Source: Leptasterias polaris (lineage: Eukaryota; Echinodermata; Asteroidea; Forcipulatida; Asteriidae). From it: DNA of 64,000 bases. The position numbers were made by a program, and so were the translations under genes. Location of the stretch: NCBI GenBank assembly GCA_037783415.1, contig JAZGTN010000035.1:4588001-4652000 (forward strand), given 5' to 3'. Positions 44,501-46,475 of the stretch are shown here, one piece after another (within the stretch, counting starts at the first letter, position 1; every line of letters begins with the position of its first letter). Under the pieces are notes generated by a model, which worked only from the letters and a program-made list of their open reading frames with translations, was not told the origin of the DNA and did not search any database.

Positions 44501-46163
44501 TAAAGACAACACATGTTCTCATAAAATATTCAGGGATTTCTTTCAAGAAAATGTGGCTTTTGTTCACCATGAATCGACCAAAGTCAAAGAAAGTAGGCGT
44601 TGTAGCCTATTAAGCCGAAAACTGTTTTTCCATGTTTAAATATCATACCTATATTCCACCTGAGTGGTGAGTCTAATGCTTAACTTCGTCTAGGCCCAAC
44701 ATTGGATTGCATCGTAAATTGATTGGCACCGCCATGAGAAAAGCACATTTATGAATTCATTTGTGAGCATTATTTATCAACCTTTTTCACATAAATGTCT
44801 CTCATTCTTGAGCTTTTGTTGCTAGTTTTTATATCACCTTTAACACTAACAGTGACCTTGTTGGTGGGTTGAGGGGGTGAAATTGACGTAAGGCATTGCT
44901 CGGGGCTGGGTACTTCTAACCTAGTATGAGGTTTGTTCCGTTATAACGAACGTCATAGTCATACTAGGGGGTGGGACCGGGGGGTTCTGGACAACTTTAA
45001 TGGGAGTGATATTACCTCTATTCAAGTGGACCACCTTTATTATAAAATATGTTGAACTTGCACAGGTTATACAAACATGGTTGAACTTGCACAGGTTATA
45101 CAAACATGGTTATTCAAAAATTAAGATACTATGTTTATTGAGACTTGTATTTTTTATGTTGAGAGGATAGGATTGTTAAGGCCGGATTTGAATTTCTGAA
45201 ACATTTCTGAATCCTGCCACCATTTTCTAAGGGATTTATTTGTTATTTTAAATGATGTTGGACTTCAATCCCTTTTTTAATATTCTTTGTATATAAATTG
45301 GTTGCTAAAACGCTAAATTTAGACCTTTAAATTAAATAGGACATTTCAAGCGAACATTTCATCACGCGGACGCACTTATTAAGGAACTAAAAAGTAAAAA
45401 GGAGTGAAGCACTAGCAGTAGCACTATACTACTAGCAAGCAGCATTTTTAAGACAAACATAGACCCCAAAAATGGCTTATTTTTCATGATTTTGACACTT
45501 TGCAAAAGTTTGAAGTGCTTGTGCCTCTCTACTCTGTGTACATTCTGTCAACCTTTCTGGACAGGTACGGATATCATTAATTTGACCTAAAATAAGTGAG
45601 ATAAAGCGGTGGCAGGATATGGAATTGTACTATTTTGTAGCCTGAATTTCTTTTATTTAGTTTTATTATTAAAAAAAACAAAAAACAAACAATGTCCGTA
45701 ACAAATTTTATAAATGCTTTATCAATAATGCACGATTTATTTAAATGTTCTTCAAAAGTTTCCGACCGTGCAGTAAATCTTAAAATTAAAGCCACGATAA
45801 TAAATCATTATCAACCCCACTGCCTACCGCCCATAATGCCCACCACAGAGCAGAGGTCCGGCGGTAGCCACTACTAGCCAGCAGGCAGGTAGCACAGCAG
45901 TGCGTTAGCACTTCAGCACGGTATATCATGTGTGGTTTACATCCATGTGGGTCAGATTTGTCGATAGCGAGGGAACCACCAACACTTCCCCTTTAATTAA
46001 ACAACAATTTTATTTCCCCAAAAGACTTGTAACATGATGCAAAAGATGTACCTACTGTTGAATGTGTAAACACCACGGGCAAAAGGATGTAGGAAGGATA
46101 AAATAACGGAGGTAACCACAGAGGAAACACCCTTACCTGAGTTGCCGATGGTAGAGCAGCCAT
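8308..46163 (-). CDS. EPS15: EPS15/EPS15L1-type endocytic adaptor, 21 coding exons
   Basis: Twenty-one exons with GT-AG introns and consistent phases sum to 3489 nt: 1162 residues plus a TAG. Order: EH1 (about 15-105), EH2 (128-205), EH3 (271-360), coiled coil (about 385-570), a Ser/Gly linker, a long DPF region (649-986), then a unique acidic tail. EH tryptophans W56, W173 and W323 are present. EH2 (D177-E188) and EH3 (D293-E304) have canonical 12-residue EF-hand calcium loops. EPS15 proteins scaffold clathrin-coated pits: EH domains bind NPF motifs, the coiled coil oligomerises, and DPF motifs bind the AP-2 alpha-ear. ETPALPPKK (residues 893-901) matches the proline-rich SH3-binding site of vertebrate EPS15. 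It looks like the single ancestor of vertebrate EPS15 and EPS15L1. Odd features: an expanded DPF array, no recognisable C-terminal ubiquitin-interacting motifs, and a 10.9-kb first intron. The start at 46163 gives MAALPSATQ, similar to vertebrate starts. Confidence 0.96.
8643..9035 (-). CDS. EPS15: EPS15 exon 20, acidic tail
   Basis: Residues 987-1117, fully open over 393 nt between CAACAG and GTAAGA. Contains SWLIDDFF and two copies of a PEEDIF motif (CPEEDIF, WPEEDIF) in a Ser/Glu/Asp-rich background. Vertebrate EPS15 has a similar EEDMIEW phrase before its ubiquitin-interacting motifs, but those motifs are absent here. Confidence 0.85.
9841..10170 (-). CDS. EPS15: EPS15 exon 19, proline motif and DPF motifs
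   Basis: Residues 877-986. Starts NSGKDGFAG, then ETPALPPKK, a Ser/Thr linker, and four DPF motifs ([29 protein letters not shown]) interspersed with FAAF/FASFADF. Donor GTTAGT. Confidence 0.93.
10209..10652. mobile_element. TTAA-flanked inverted-repeat element in EPS15 intron 18
   Basis: Left end AGGTAGGGGAATAGATTGGT and right end ACCAATCTCTGACCCTACAT are imperfect inverted repeats, and TTAA abuts each side (10205-10208 and 10653-10656). Its interior (AAGCACTGCAGCTGTTGA and AGAAACGATTCATGCATGAA) recurs near 30120-30250, 39730-39880 and 41400-41640. TTAA targets are used by piggyBac and Kolobok elements. Confidence 0.65.
10775..10833 (-). CDS. EPS15: EPS15 exon 18, DPF motif
   Basis: Residues 857 (split)-876, [19 protein letters not shown]. 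Acceptor ATTGCAG, donor GTGAGA. Entered in phase 1 and left in phase 0. Confidence 0.9.
11035..11375 (-). repeat. Interspersed repeat, inverted relative to 62388-62690
   Basis: Shares long stretches with 62388-62690 on the opposite strand, including TGCATACTCCAAGAT, CTCACATATG, CAGATTGCCA and ACTCTCATTGAAGCAC. The coding role and ends are unknown. Confidence 0.65.
11867..12400 (-). CDS. EPS15: EPS15 exon 17, expanded DPF array
   Basis: Residues 679 (split)-857 (split). Contains 19 DPF tripeptides, ten of them in a regular 9-residue repeat of the form DPF(N/K)(K/D)STTP. DPF is the classical AP-2 alpha-ear ligand. Acceptor TTCACAG, donor GTGAGA. The opposite strand is also open for 205 codons, a by-product of the repeat. 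Confidence 0.95.
12105..12356 (-). repeat. 27-bp coding minisatellite in EPS15
   Basis: Ten units begin at steps of 27 bp (about 12105, 12132, 12159 and so on to 12348). Each encodes DPF plus six Ser/Thr/Pro/Lys/Asn/Asp residues. Several adjacent units are nearly identical in DNA, pointing to recent slippage or unequal crossing over that kept the frame. Confidence 0.92.
12592..12846. mobile_element. MITE with CAGGGGTGAGAG ends, copy 2
   Basis: Starts CAGGGGTGAGAG and ends near TTTCTCATCCCT, colinear with the copies at 7460-7720 and 23052-23285 (shared AGTAGATCAAAGA and GTCTGA(G/A)TTCAGATAA). Lies in EPS15 intron 16. Confidence 0.6.
12891..13080. mobile_element. Palindromic TTTCATAGAGCTGCT element, copy 1
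   Basis: Ends CAATTTCATAGAGCTGCT and AGCAGCTCTATGAAATAGAG are inverted repeats. The interior has TACCAGTCACAAATTGTACA and GCTGGTAACC. One of about eight copies in the window. Confidence 0.75.
13110..13200 (-). CDS. EPS15: EPS15 exon 16, start of DPF region
   Basis: Residues 649-679 (split). [20 protein letters not shown] then [10 protein letters not shown]: four DPF motifs. Acceptor CATCTAG, donor GTAAGC, leaves in phase 1. Confidence 0.93.
13566..14083. mobile_element. TTAA-associated inverted-repeat element with internal duplication
   Basis: Left end AGGTGTTATACAGGATTGGT follows TTAA at 13562-13565, and the right end has TTACCAATCCTGTATAATAT. A related element is at 34001-34385. Two internal copies of a roughly 125-bp segment (13827-13950 and 13959-14083) each end in an element terminus. 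Confidence 0.6.
14095..14221. repeat. Palindromic TTTCATAGAGCTGCT element, partial copy
   Basis: Right-hand two-thirds of the family (GATACCAGTGACAAATTGTA through AAGCAGCTCTATGAAAA). The left end is missing, next to the element at 13566-14083. Confidence 0.65.
14350..14544. mobile_element. Palindromic TTTCATAGAGCTGCT element, full copy
   Basis: Begins GGGGCCCAATTTCAT and ends ATGAAATTGGGCCCC, a perfect 15-bp terminal inverted repeat that continues imperfectly for about 30 bp. The best-preserved copy in the window. In EPS15 intron 15. Confidence 0.8.
14576..14653 (-). CDS. EPS15: EPS15 exon 15, Ser-rich linker
   Basis: Residues 623-648, [20 protein letters not shown] then TDEEFK. Acceptor GATTAG, donor GTAGGT, phase 0 both sides. 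Links the coiled coil to the DPF region. Confidence 0.88.
14732..14859. mobile_element. 128-bp MITE with 30-bp inverted repeats
   Basis: Left arm 14732-14761 (TATGAGGCGCCAAGTGTAAA...) and right arm 14830-14859 (...TTTACACTTGGCACCTCATA) match with one mismatch. GTTGTG flanks both sides (14726-14731 and 14860-14865), a likely target duplication. The core is AT-rich. Confidence 0.75.
15140..15430. repeat. Interspersed repeat split by a palindromic element
   Basis: The flanks (CTAAAACAAAACCA and CTGGGCGTATG..TATACAGAAAT..TCTCTAAAGGGTTAAA) match 48987-49110 in the same order. In this copy they are separated by the palindrome at 15226-15362. Confidence 0.6.
15226..15362. mobile_element. Palindromic element GTTTTACCCTTGCACCGATG
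   Basis: Left arm GTTTTACCCTTGCACCGATG..GTATACTCA..ACTTTCC and right arm GGAAAGTACTGAG..ATCGGTGTAAGGGTAAAAC are inverted copies. Fragments of the same sequence occur at about 20655-20700 and 33060-33110. Confidence 0.65.
15888..16140. repeat. SINE-associated tail region in EPS15 intron 14
   Basis: Contains the inverted pair AACTGACTGGGTAAATTT-like / CAGTCAGTTTCCC and the downstream GTGTGATCCCTGGCTAC and TATGGCTTCTGACCGGCACC segments shared with the tRNA-Asn SINE copies at 19285 and 46920. The tRNA head is absent. Confidence 0.6.
16165..16368 (-). CDS. EPS15: EPS15 exon 14, end of coiled coil
   Basis: Residues 555-622. [20 protein letters not shown] continues the heptad pattern, then a polar His/Asn/Pro linker (THSRL-free), ending SFSNRAT. 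Acceptor TATAG, donor GTAAGT. Confidence 0.92.
17271..17420 (-). CDS. EPS15: EPS15 exon 13, coiled coil
   Basis: Residues 505-554, [20 protein letters not shown] and on to GVEQELQQ. Heptad-like, matching the EEELAKAREELSRLQQE-type part of vertebrate EPS15. Acceptor TTAACAG, donor GTACTC. Confidence 0.94.
17458..17780. repeat. Interspersed repeat related to 33100-33370 and 36166-36600
   Basis: Shares the CAGGGTTCTCC start, GGGGCATTCTGGACC-type motif and a GCCCGATACGC segment with those regions. Ends are not defined. Confidence 0.45.
17911..18706. mobile_element. 796-bp DNA element with 19-bp inverted ends and 9-bp target duplication
   Basis: Left end TAGACTTGATTCAAGTCCC and right end GGGACTTGAGTCAAGTCTA pair with one mismatch, and similarity continues further in. 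GGCTCTGAT flanks it exactly on both sides (17902-17910 and 18707-18715). It has no ORF of transposase size, so it is non-autonomous. It inserted at the end of a palindromic repeat (17805-17905) in EPS15 intron 12. Confidence 0.82.
18540..18687. repeat. Perfect 74-bp tandem duplication
   Basis: 18540-18613 and 18614-18687 appear identical, starting AACAGGTTGGGGAATGCAGA. It lies inside the right end of the 17911-18706 element. Confidence 0.9.
18830..18952 (-). pseudogene. Decayed duplicate of the 3' part of EPS15 exon 12
   Basis: A 123-bp copy of 18953-19075, which spans the exon 12 donor and its last coding part. Shared phrases include TAATCTTTTAATCTCTACAT, AGGCTAGTC and CTTGGCACTGTTGTTT. On the minus strand it reads [15 protein letters not shown] and then a stop, so it cannot serve as a coding exon. 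It has no intact acceptor. Confidence 0.8.
18984..19193 (-). CDS. EPS15: EPS15 exon 12, coiled coil
   Basis: Residues 435-504, [20 protein letters not shown] through SSQETSLK. Heptad repeats of the EPS15 oligomerisation coiled coil. Acceptor TTCAAG, donor GTAGGG. A decayed partial copy lies immediately downstream at 18830-18952. Confidence 0.94.
19285..19665 (-). mobile_element. tRNA-Asn-derived SINE, long copy
   Basis: Minus-strand tRNA-like head near 19382-19310 with A box TAGCTCAGTTGATAGAG, anticodon loop TTGTTAC (GTT) and B box GGTTCAAAT. Plus-strand sequence beyond it holds GGGGTGCCAGTCAGAAGCCA and an inverted pair around ACTGACCGAGTAAATTT / AAATTTACCCAGTCAGTTT. The most complete copy of the family here. 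Confidence 0.78.
19924..20082 (-). CDS. EPS15: EPS15 exon 11, start of coiled coil
   Basis: Residues 382-434, [20 protein letters not shown] through KTLEVQ. The DFSAIKELD phrase is diagnostic of EPS15. Acceptor TTTGTAG, donor GTAAGG. Confidence 0.96.
20381..20475. repeat. Palindromic TTTCATAGAGCTGCT element, fragment
   Basis: Right half only (GGCTGCTAACCTTATTCTGG ... AAACAGCTCAATGAAAATGG). Confidence 0.6.
20773..20935 (-). mobile_element. tRNA-Asn-derived SINE
   Basis: Minus-strand head with anticodon loop ACGTTAA and B box GGTTCAAGT, plus the family's GTTGGTGGTCTCCCTATTTA flank. In EPS15 intron 10. Confidence 0.72.
21019..21193 (-). CDS. EPS15: EPS15 exon 10, end of EH3
   Basis: Completes W323 and encodes residues 324-381: [20 protein letters not shown] and on to SAAGGLQ. 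Matches the WSLCDTK...FALAFHL and LTPEMIPP phrases of vertebrate EPS15. Donor GTAAGG. Confidence 0.96.
21355..21955 (+). mobile_element. tRNA-Leu-derived SINE interrupted by a small element
   Basis: Starts with a degraded Leu-type head (CCAGACTCAAGTTCTGG) and the family body (TTGTGTCATTGAGCAAG, AACCCAGTACACTTATT, GAGAAGGGGTTC). The tail GAGATAAAGCGGTATATAAG resembles an L2-type LINE 3' end. The body is broken at about 21468-21701 by a short inverted-repeat element. Confidence 0.65.
21468..21701. mobile_element. Inverted-repeat element nested in a SINE
   Basis: GGCCATCTTTACGGGCAA (21499-21516) and TTGCCCGTAAAGATGGCG (21662-21679) are inverted, and the outer ends carry ATAGATAGG / CTATCTATAG. 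The surrounding SINE sequence resumes after it. Confidence 0.55.
22207..22364 (-). CDS. EPS15: EPS15 exon 9, EH3
   Basis: Residues 271-322 plus two bases of W323. Begins [20 protein letters not shown] and contains the EF-hand loop [12 protein letters not shown]. Acceptor CCTCAG, donor GTAGGT. Confidence 0.96.
22825..22930. repeat. Repeat fragment of the 26520-26665 family
   Basis: Inverted relative to 26520-26665; shares TTGCCTTGGTGCCCCTT and the TTTTCATTTTC segment. Fragment only. Confidence 0.45.
23052..23285. mobile_element. MITE with CAGGGGTGAGAG ends, copy 3
   Basis: Begins CAGGGGTGAGAG. Shares AATGAGCTTTTGG, CACTAGAGAAGTAGAT and GTCTGAATTCAGAT with the other two copies. The right terminus is lost. 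Confidence 0.5.
23477..23511. repeat. (GA)n microsatellite
   Basis: About 17 uninterrupted GA units in EPS15 intron 8. Confidence 0.95.
23706..23942 (-). CDS. EPS15: EPS15 exon 8, end of EH2 and proline-rich linker
   Basis: Residues 192-270. [20 protein letters not shown] ends EH2 exactly as in vertebrates, then [13 protein letters not shown] and a PPGA/LPP-rich linker longer than the vertebrate one. Ends VLATKQ before an unusual GTTGGT donor. The next exon joins in phase. Confidence 0.94.
24420..26000 (-). mobile_element. tRNA-Leu-derived SINE split by a hAT-like element
   Basis: The SINE body (CCAGTGCACTTAT-type region, TAAGTGTCTTGCTTAAGGAC) is at 24420-24560. Its tRNA-like head (ACTCGAACCCACACT, AACTTGAGTCCAGTG) resumes at 25916. 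The 24562-25915 element sits between. Confidence 0.72.
24562..25915. mobile_element. 1354-bp hAT-like non-autonomous element
   Basis: Ends CAGTGGCATAACCA and TGGTTACCCCACTG are inverted repeats (12 of 14). The flanking 8-mers CAAATGTC (24554-24561) and CAAGTGTT (25916-25923) match at 6 of 8, and an intact SINE copy reads CAAGTGTC at this point. An 8-bp target duplication and CAGTGG ends suggest the hAT superfamily. No transposase frame is visible. Confidence 0.75.
26027..26086 (-). CDS. EPS15: EPS15 exon 7, EH2 calcium loop
   Basis: Residues 172-191, [20 protein letters not shown]. Holds W173 of the NPF pocket and a canonical EF-hand loop (D177, D179, D181, E188). Acceptor TGTAG, donor GTAAGA. 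Confidence 0.96.
26520..26665. repeat. Interspersed GGCCATTTTCATTTTGCAAA repeat
   Basis: Related copies at 3528-3640, 22825-22930, 37280-37400, 43540-43690 and 61520-61665. GGAATT...AATTCCAGGCCTG at its sides suggests inverted ends. Confidence 0.55.
26867..26992 (-). CDS. EPS15: EPS15 exon 6, first half of EH2
   Basis: Residues 130-171, [20 protein letters not shown] through NLPVDVLSR. Very close to the vertebrate EH2 phrases KYDAIFDSL and SKLPVDILGR. Acceptor TTCAG, donor GTGAGT. Confidence 0.96.
27699..27846. repeat. AATAGACTGTGCAA inverted-repeat element (empty-site copy)
   Basis: Ends CAATAGACTGTGCAA and TTGGACAGTCTATTG are inverted. It contains GGGACCTGTTAAAGTGTGCG uninterrupted, the sequence that is split by another element at 54457-54779. 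Confidence 0.65.
27855..28325. repeat. About 470-bp repeat, copy 1
   Basis: Nearly identical and colinear with 31750-32215 (AATCAGCGTTTACAATTTAA ... AATATGATTATTTTGTT), with only a handful of substitutions. Both lie in EPS15 introns, in the same orientation. Confidence 0.88.
28512..28592 (-). CDS. EPS15: EPS15 exon 5, linker between EH1 and EH2
   Basis: Residues 103-129, [20 protein letters not shown] then ETSWSVS. Acceptor CAACAG, donor GTAAGT, phase 0 both sides, so it could be skipped without shifting frame. Ser/Pro-rich and not conserved in sequence with vertebrates. Confidence 0.88.
28755..29080 (+). mobile_element. tRNA-Leu-derived SINE
   Basis: Head with CATGGCCAAGTGCACTGGAC, CTCAAGC anticodon loop (CAA) and GGTTCTACTCCCGG B box, then the shared body GTGTCCTTAAGCAAGACACT and GAGAAGGGGTTTGCC. 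Confidence 0.72.
29215..29572 (+). mobile_element. tRNA-Leu-derived SINE with L2-type tail
   Basis: Head CTCAAGCTCTGGTGTTTCTG and GGTTCTAGTCCCGGTCGTGA, a different body, and a 3' end AGCGCTTTGAGACGCCC ... GTAAAGCGCTATATAAAAAC followed by (ATT)n. That tail is characteristic of L2-clade LINEs and the SINEs they mobilise. Confidence 0.75.
29607..29702 (-). CDS. EPS15: EPS15 exon 4, end of EH1
   Basis: Residues 71-102, [20 protein letters not shown] through APVPNM. Matches the vertebrate FFVALRLVACAQNG phrase. Acceptor CCATAG, donor GTAAGA. Confidence 0.96.
29730..29890. repeat. Repeat with TGATGCTGATTTATAGG, uninterrupted copy
   Basis: Colinear with the flanks of the hairpin element at 39308-39574 (GCTGATTTATA, AATAAAAGTCAC, GTTTCAGCTA, AACAGCAAAAAA). 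It gives the sequence of that site before insertion. Confidence 0.6.
30040..30430. repeat. Repeat related to the 10209-10652 element
   Basis: Shares ATGACCATATAAACTTA-, AAGCAGTTGCAGCTGTTGAT and AGAAGCGTTTCTGCATGAA-type segments with 10209-10652, 39700-39930 and 41340-41650. Ends are not well defined. Confidence 0.5.
30844..30981 (-). CDS. EPS15: EPS15 exon 3, core of EH1
   Basis: Residues 25-70, [20 protein letters not shown] then the [12 protein letters not shown] pocket with W56. As in vertebrate EH1, the second loop lacks canonical calcium ligands. Acceptor TCTTAG, donor GTAAGA. Confidence 0.96.
31024..31401. mobile_element. Two adjacent palindromic TTTCATAGAGCTGCT elements
   Basis: Copy E, about 31024-31210 (CCAATTTCAAAGAGCTGCTT ... 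GCAGCTTCATGAAATTGGG), is followed at once by copy F, about 31211-31401 (CCATTTCATTGAGCTGCTT ... ATCAGCTCTATGAATTCGG). In EPS15 intron 2, just upstream of exon 3 in transcript order. Confidence 0.72.
31750..32215. repeat. About 470-bp repeat, copy 2
   Basis: Direct-orientation near-copy of 27855-28325. It abuts the TTAA element that starts at about 32215. Confidence 0.88.
32215..32561. mobile_element. TTAA-flanked inverted-repeat element
   Basis: TTAA then AGGGAAGGTATGCCTTTGGT at the left, and ACCAAAAGTATACCCTGCCT then TTAA at the right, an inverted repeat of about 20 bp. Same family as 51016-51295 and parts of 41620-41650. Confidence 0.7.
33060..33370. repeat. Interspersed repeat with GGGTCCTCCCCA start
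   Basis: Shares GATACG, CCAATATGCCCCCC-type, TAGCTTCGGCCAAAC and GGTCCAGAA motifs with 36166-36600 and (inverted) 17458-17780. A poly-C run is at 33170-33182. Confidence 0.45.
34001..34385. mobile_element. Inverted-repeat element, relative of 13566-14083
   Basis: Left AAAGGTATTATACAGGATCG and right CCAATCCTGTACAATACCTT are inverted. Interior segments match the 13566-14083 element on the opposite strand. TTAA is present at the right end and TTGA at the left. Confidence 0.62.
35220..35264 (-). CDS. EPS15: EPS15 exon 2, start of EH1
   Basis: Residues 10-24, [15 protein letters not shown]. Equivalent to the SSGNPVYEKYYRQ region of vertebrate EH1. Acceptor TTTCCAG, donor GTATGT, phase 0. Confidence 0.94.
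36166..36600. repeat. Interspersed repeat with CAGGGTTCTCCCCA start
   Basis: Related to 17458-17780 and 33060-33370 (GATACGCACAAATTG, GCTTTAGCCAAAC, GGTCCAGAATGCCCCC). Confidence 0.45.
37280..37400. repeat. Fragment of the 26520-26665 repeat family
   Basis: Shares GAAAGGGCAAGG, GGGGCACCAAGGC and GAGGCAATTGCCTCCGTG with that family. Confidence 0.45.
37500..37690. repeat. Interspersed repeat (GAACTAGCCAGC family)
   Basis: Three related copies: 37500-37690, 40630-40870 and 59490-59720. Shared motifs are GGGTTTGCCC, AGGGATGCTTTTCAA, GAACTAGCCAGC and CTGTTAAG. Older, diverged family. Confidence 0.55.
37994..38020 (-). CDS. Candidate alternative first coding exon of EPS15
   Basis: On the minus strand, ATG at 38020 reads MSAEYFQGL and runs into a strong CTG|GTGAGT donor at 37994. 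The 27-nt length and phase 0 end are the same as those of exon 1, so splicing to exon 2 would keep the frame. No transcript support is available; nine codons can arise by chance. Confidence 0.35.
39308..39574. mobile_element. Foldback element with perfect 102-bp arms
   Basis: 39304-39409 and 39473-39578 are perfect 106-bp reverse complements around a 63-base spacer. The outer TATA on each side matches the pre-insertion sequence in the repeat copy at 29730-29890, so the element is probably 39308-39574 (CAGCAATCC...GGATTGCTG) with a TATA (or TA) target duplication. Confidence 0.88.
39700..39930. repeat. Repeat of the 10209-10652 family
   Basis: Contains TTCATGCATG, TATCAACAGCTGCAGTGC and GTTTTTGTGGTCATTAAT, inverted relative to 10209-10652. 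Confidence 0.5.
40630..40870. repeat. Interspersed repeat (GAACTAGCCAGC family), copy 2
   Basis: Colinear with 37500-37690: AGGTTTGCCCGAAC, AATGAGCCAGCCGGACCACT, CAGCACGACCACTGTTAAG. Confidence 0.55.
41340..41650. repeat. Repeat of the 10209-10652 family with TTAA end
   Basis: Contains ATCATGCAGAAATGTTTCTC, AACAGCTGCAGTGCTTCTTA, and ends ACCAAAGGTATAACCTCCC then TTAA. Shares its right end with the 32215-32561 element. Confidence 0.55.
43009..43021. repeat. Short (GT)n microsatellite with poly-T
   Basis: GTGTGTGTGTGTG followed by a T run, in EPS15 intron 1. Confidence 0.8.
43540..43690. repeat. 26520-26665 family, inverted copy
   Basis: Contains AGGCCTGGAATTACATGG at one end and GAAATTCCTTGCCTGGA at the other, with CTTGGTGCC and GGCCTTTGCAAAATGA between. 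The best hint that this family has inverted ends. Confidence 0.55.
43873..44253. mobile_element. 381-bp MITE with perfect 29-bp terminal inverted repeats
   Basis: Left terminus 43873-43901 begins GGCCAAACAAAATAAATG, and right terminus 44225-44253 is its exact reverse complement. Interior has GGGTCGGTAGGTCGG and GGGTCGGTCGGG near the ends and a T/A-rich core. No coding capacity; target duplication not clear. Confidence 0.8.
45051..45108. repeat. 29-bp tandem duplication
   Basis: GTTGAACTTGCACAGG... occurs twice, head to tail (45051-45079 and 45080-45108), with no visible mismatch. Confidence 0.9.
46137..46163 (-). CDS. EPS15: EPS15 exon 1 (coding part)
   Basis: MAALPSATQ followed by a GTAAGG donor. 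The Met-Ala-Ala start resembles vertebrate EPS15 and EPS15L1. Starts 229 bp from the start codon of the divergent GST gene. Confidence 0.85.
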
Positions 46164-46392
46164 CTTGCAGCTAAAAAATAGCCCGTCCCATTTATTGTGA
46201 ACAGCGCCCTCTATTGCCTATACAAGTCTATTGTTTATTCAGGCAATTGTTATTTTTTTATGTGGCAGGTGCTGTTTAGACTTTTGTTATCTTTATCGCT
46301 ATTCACAAGCCGAGGATGCGTGAAGTCCGATGCCTGAGCTAGTTGCAGTTTGACTGTTCATTTTGAAAAAATAAAAATAATATTCTGAAATA
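46164..46392. promoter_or_regulatory. Putative bidirectional promoter between EPS15 and GST
   Basis: Only 229 bp separate the two divergent start codons, so both 5'UTRs and core promoters must lie here or in an unseen upstream exon. I see no TATA box at a convincing position. Assignment is from gene geometry. Confidence 0.6.
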
Positions 46393-46475
46393 ATGGAGAT
46401 TATTCAGTTTGCATTCGTTCTTGTGGCAGGCGTGGTTGCCATTATTTACAGCGGTAAAGGACCACACCTAATGAG
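46393..46475 (+). CDS. GST exon 1, N-terminal membrane anchor
   Basis: Residues 1-27 plus two bases. MEIIQFAFVLVAGVVAIIYS is strongly hydrophobic and is followed by GKGPHLM. Donor GTGAGC. The phase agrees with exon 2. Confidence 0.85.

Larger units (their letters stand above)
35265..46136 (-). other. EPS15 intron 1, 10.9 kb, repeat-rich
   Basis: No conserved coding exon was recognised apart from a candidate alternative first exon at 37994-38020. It holds the hairpin element at 39308-39574, the MITE at 43873-44253 and many repeat fragments. Such long first introns often carry enhancers or alternative promoters, but the sequence alone does not show this. Confidence 0.8.
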
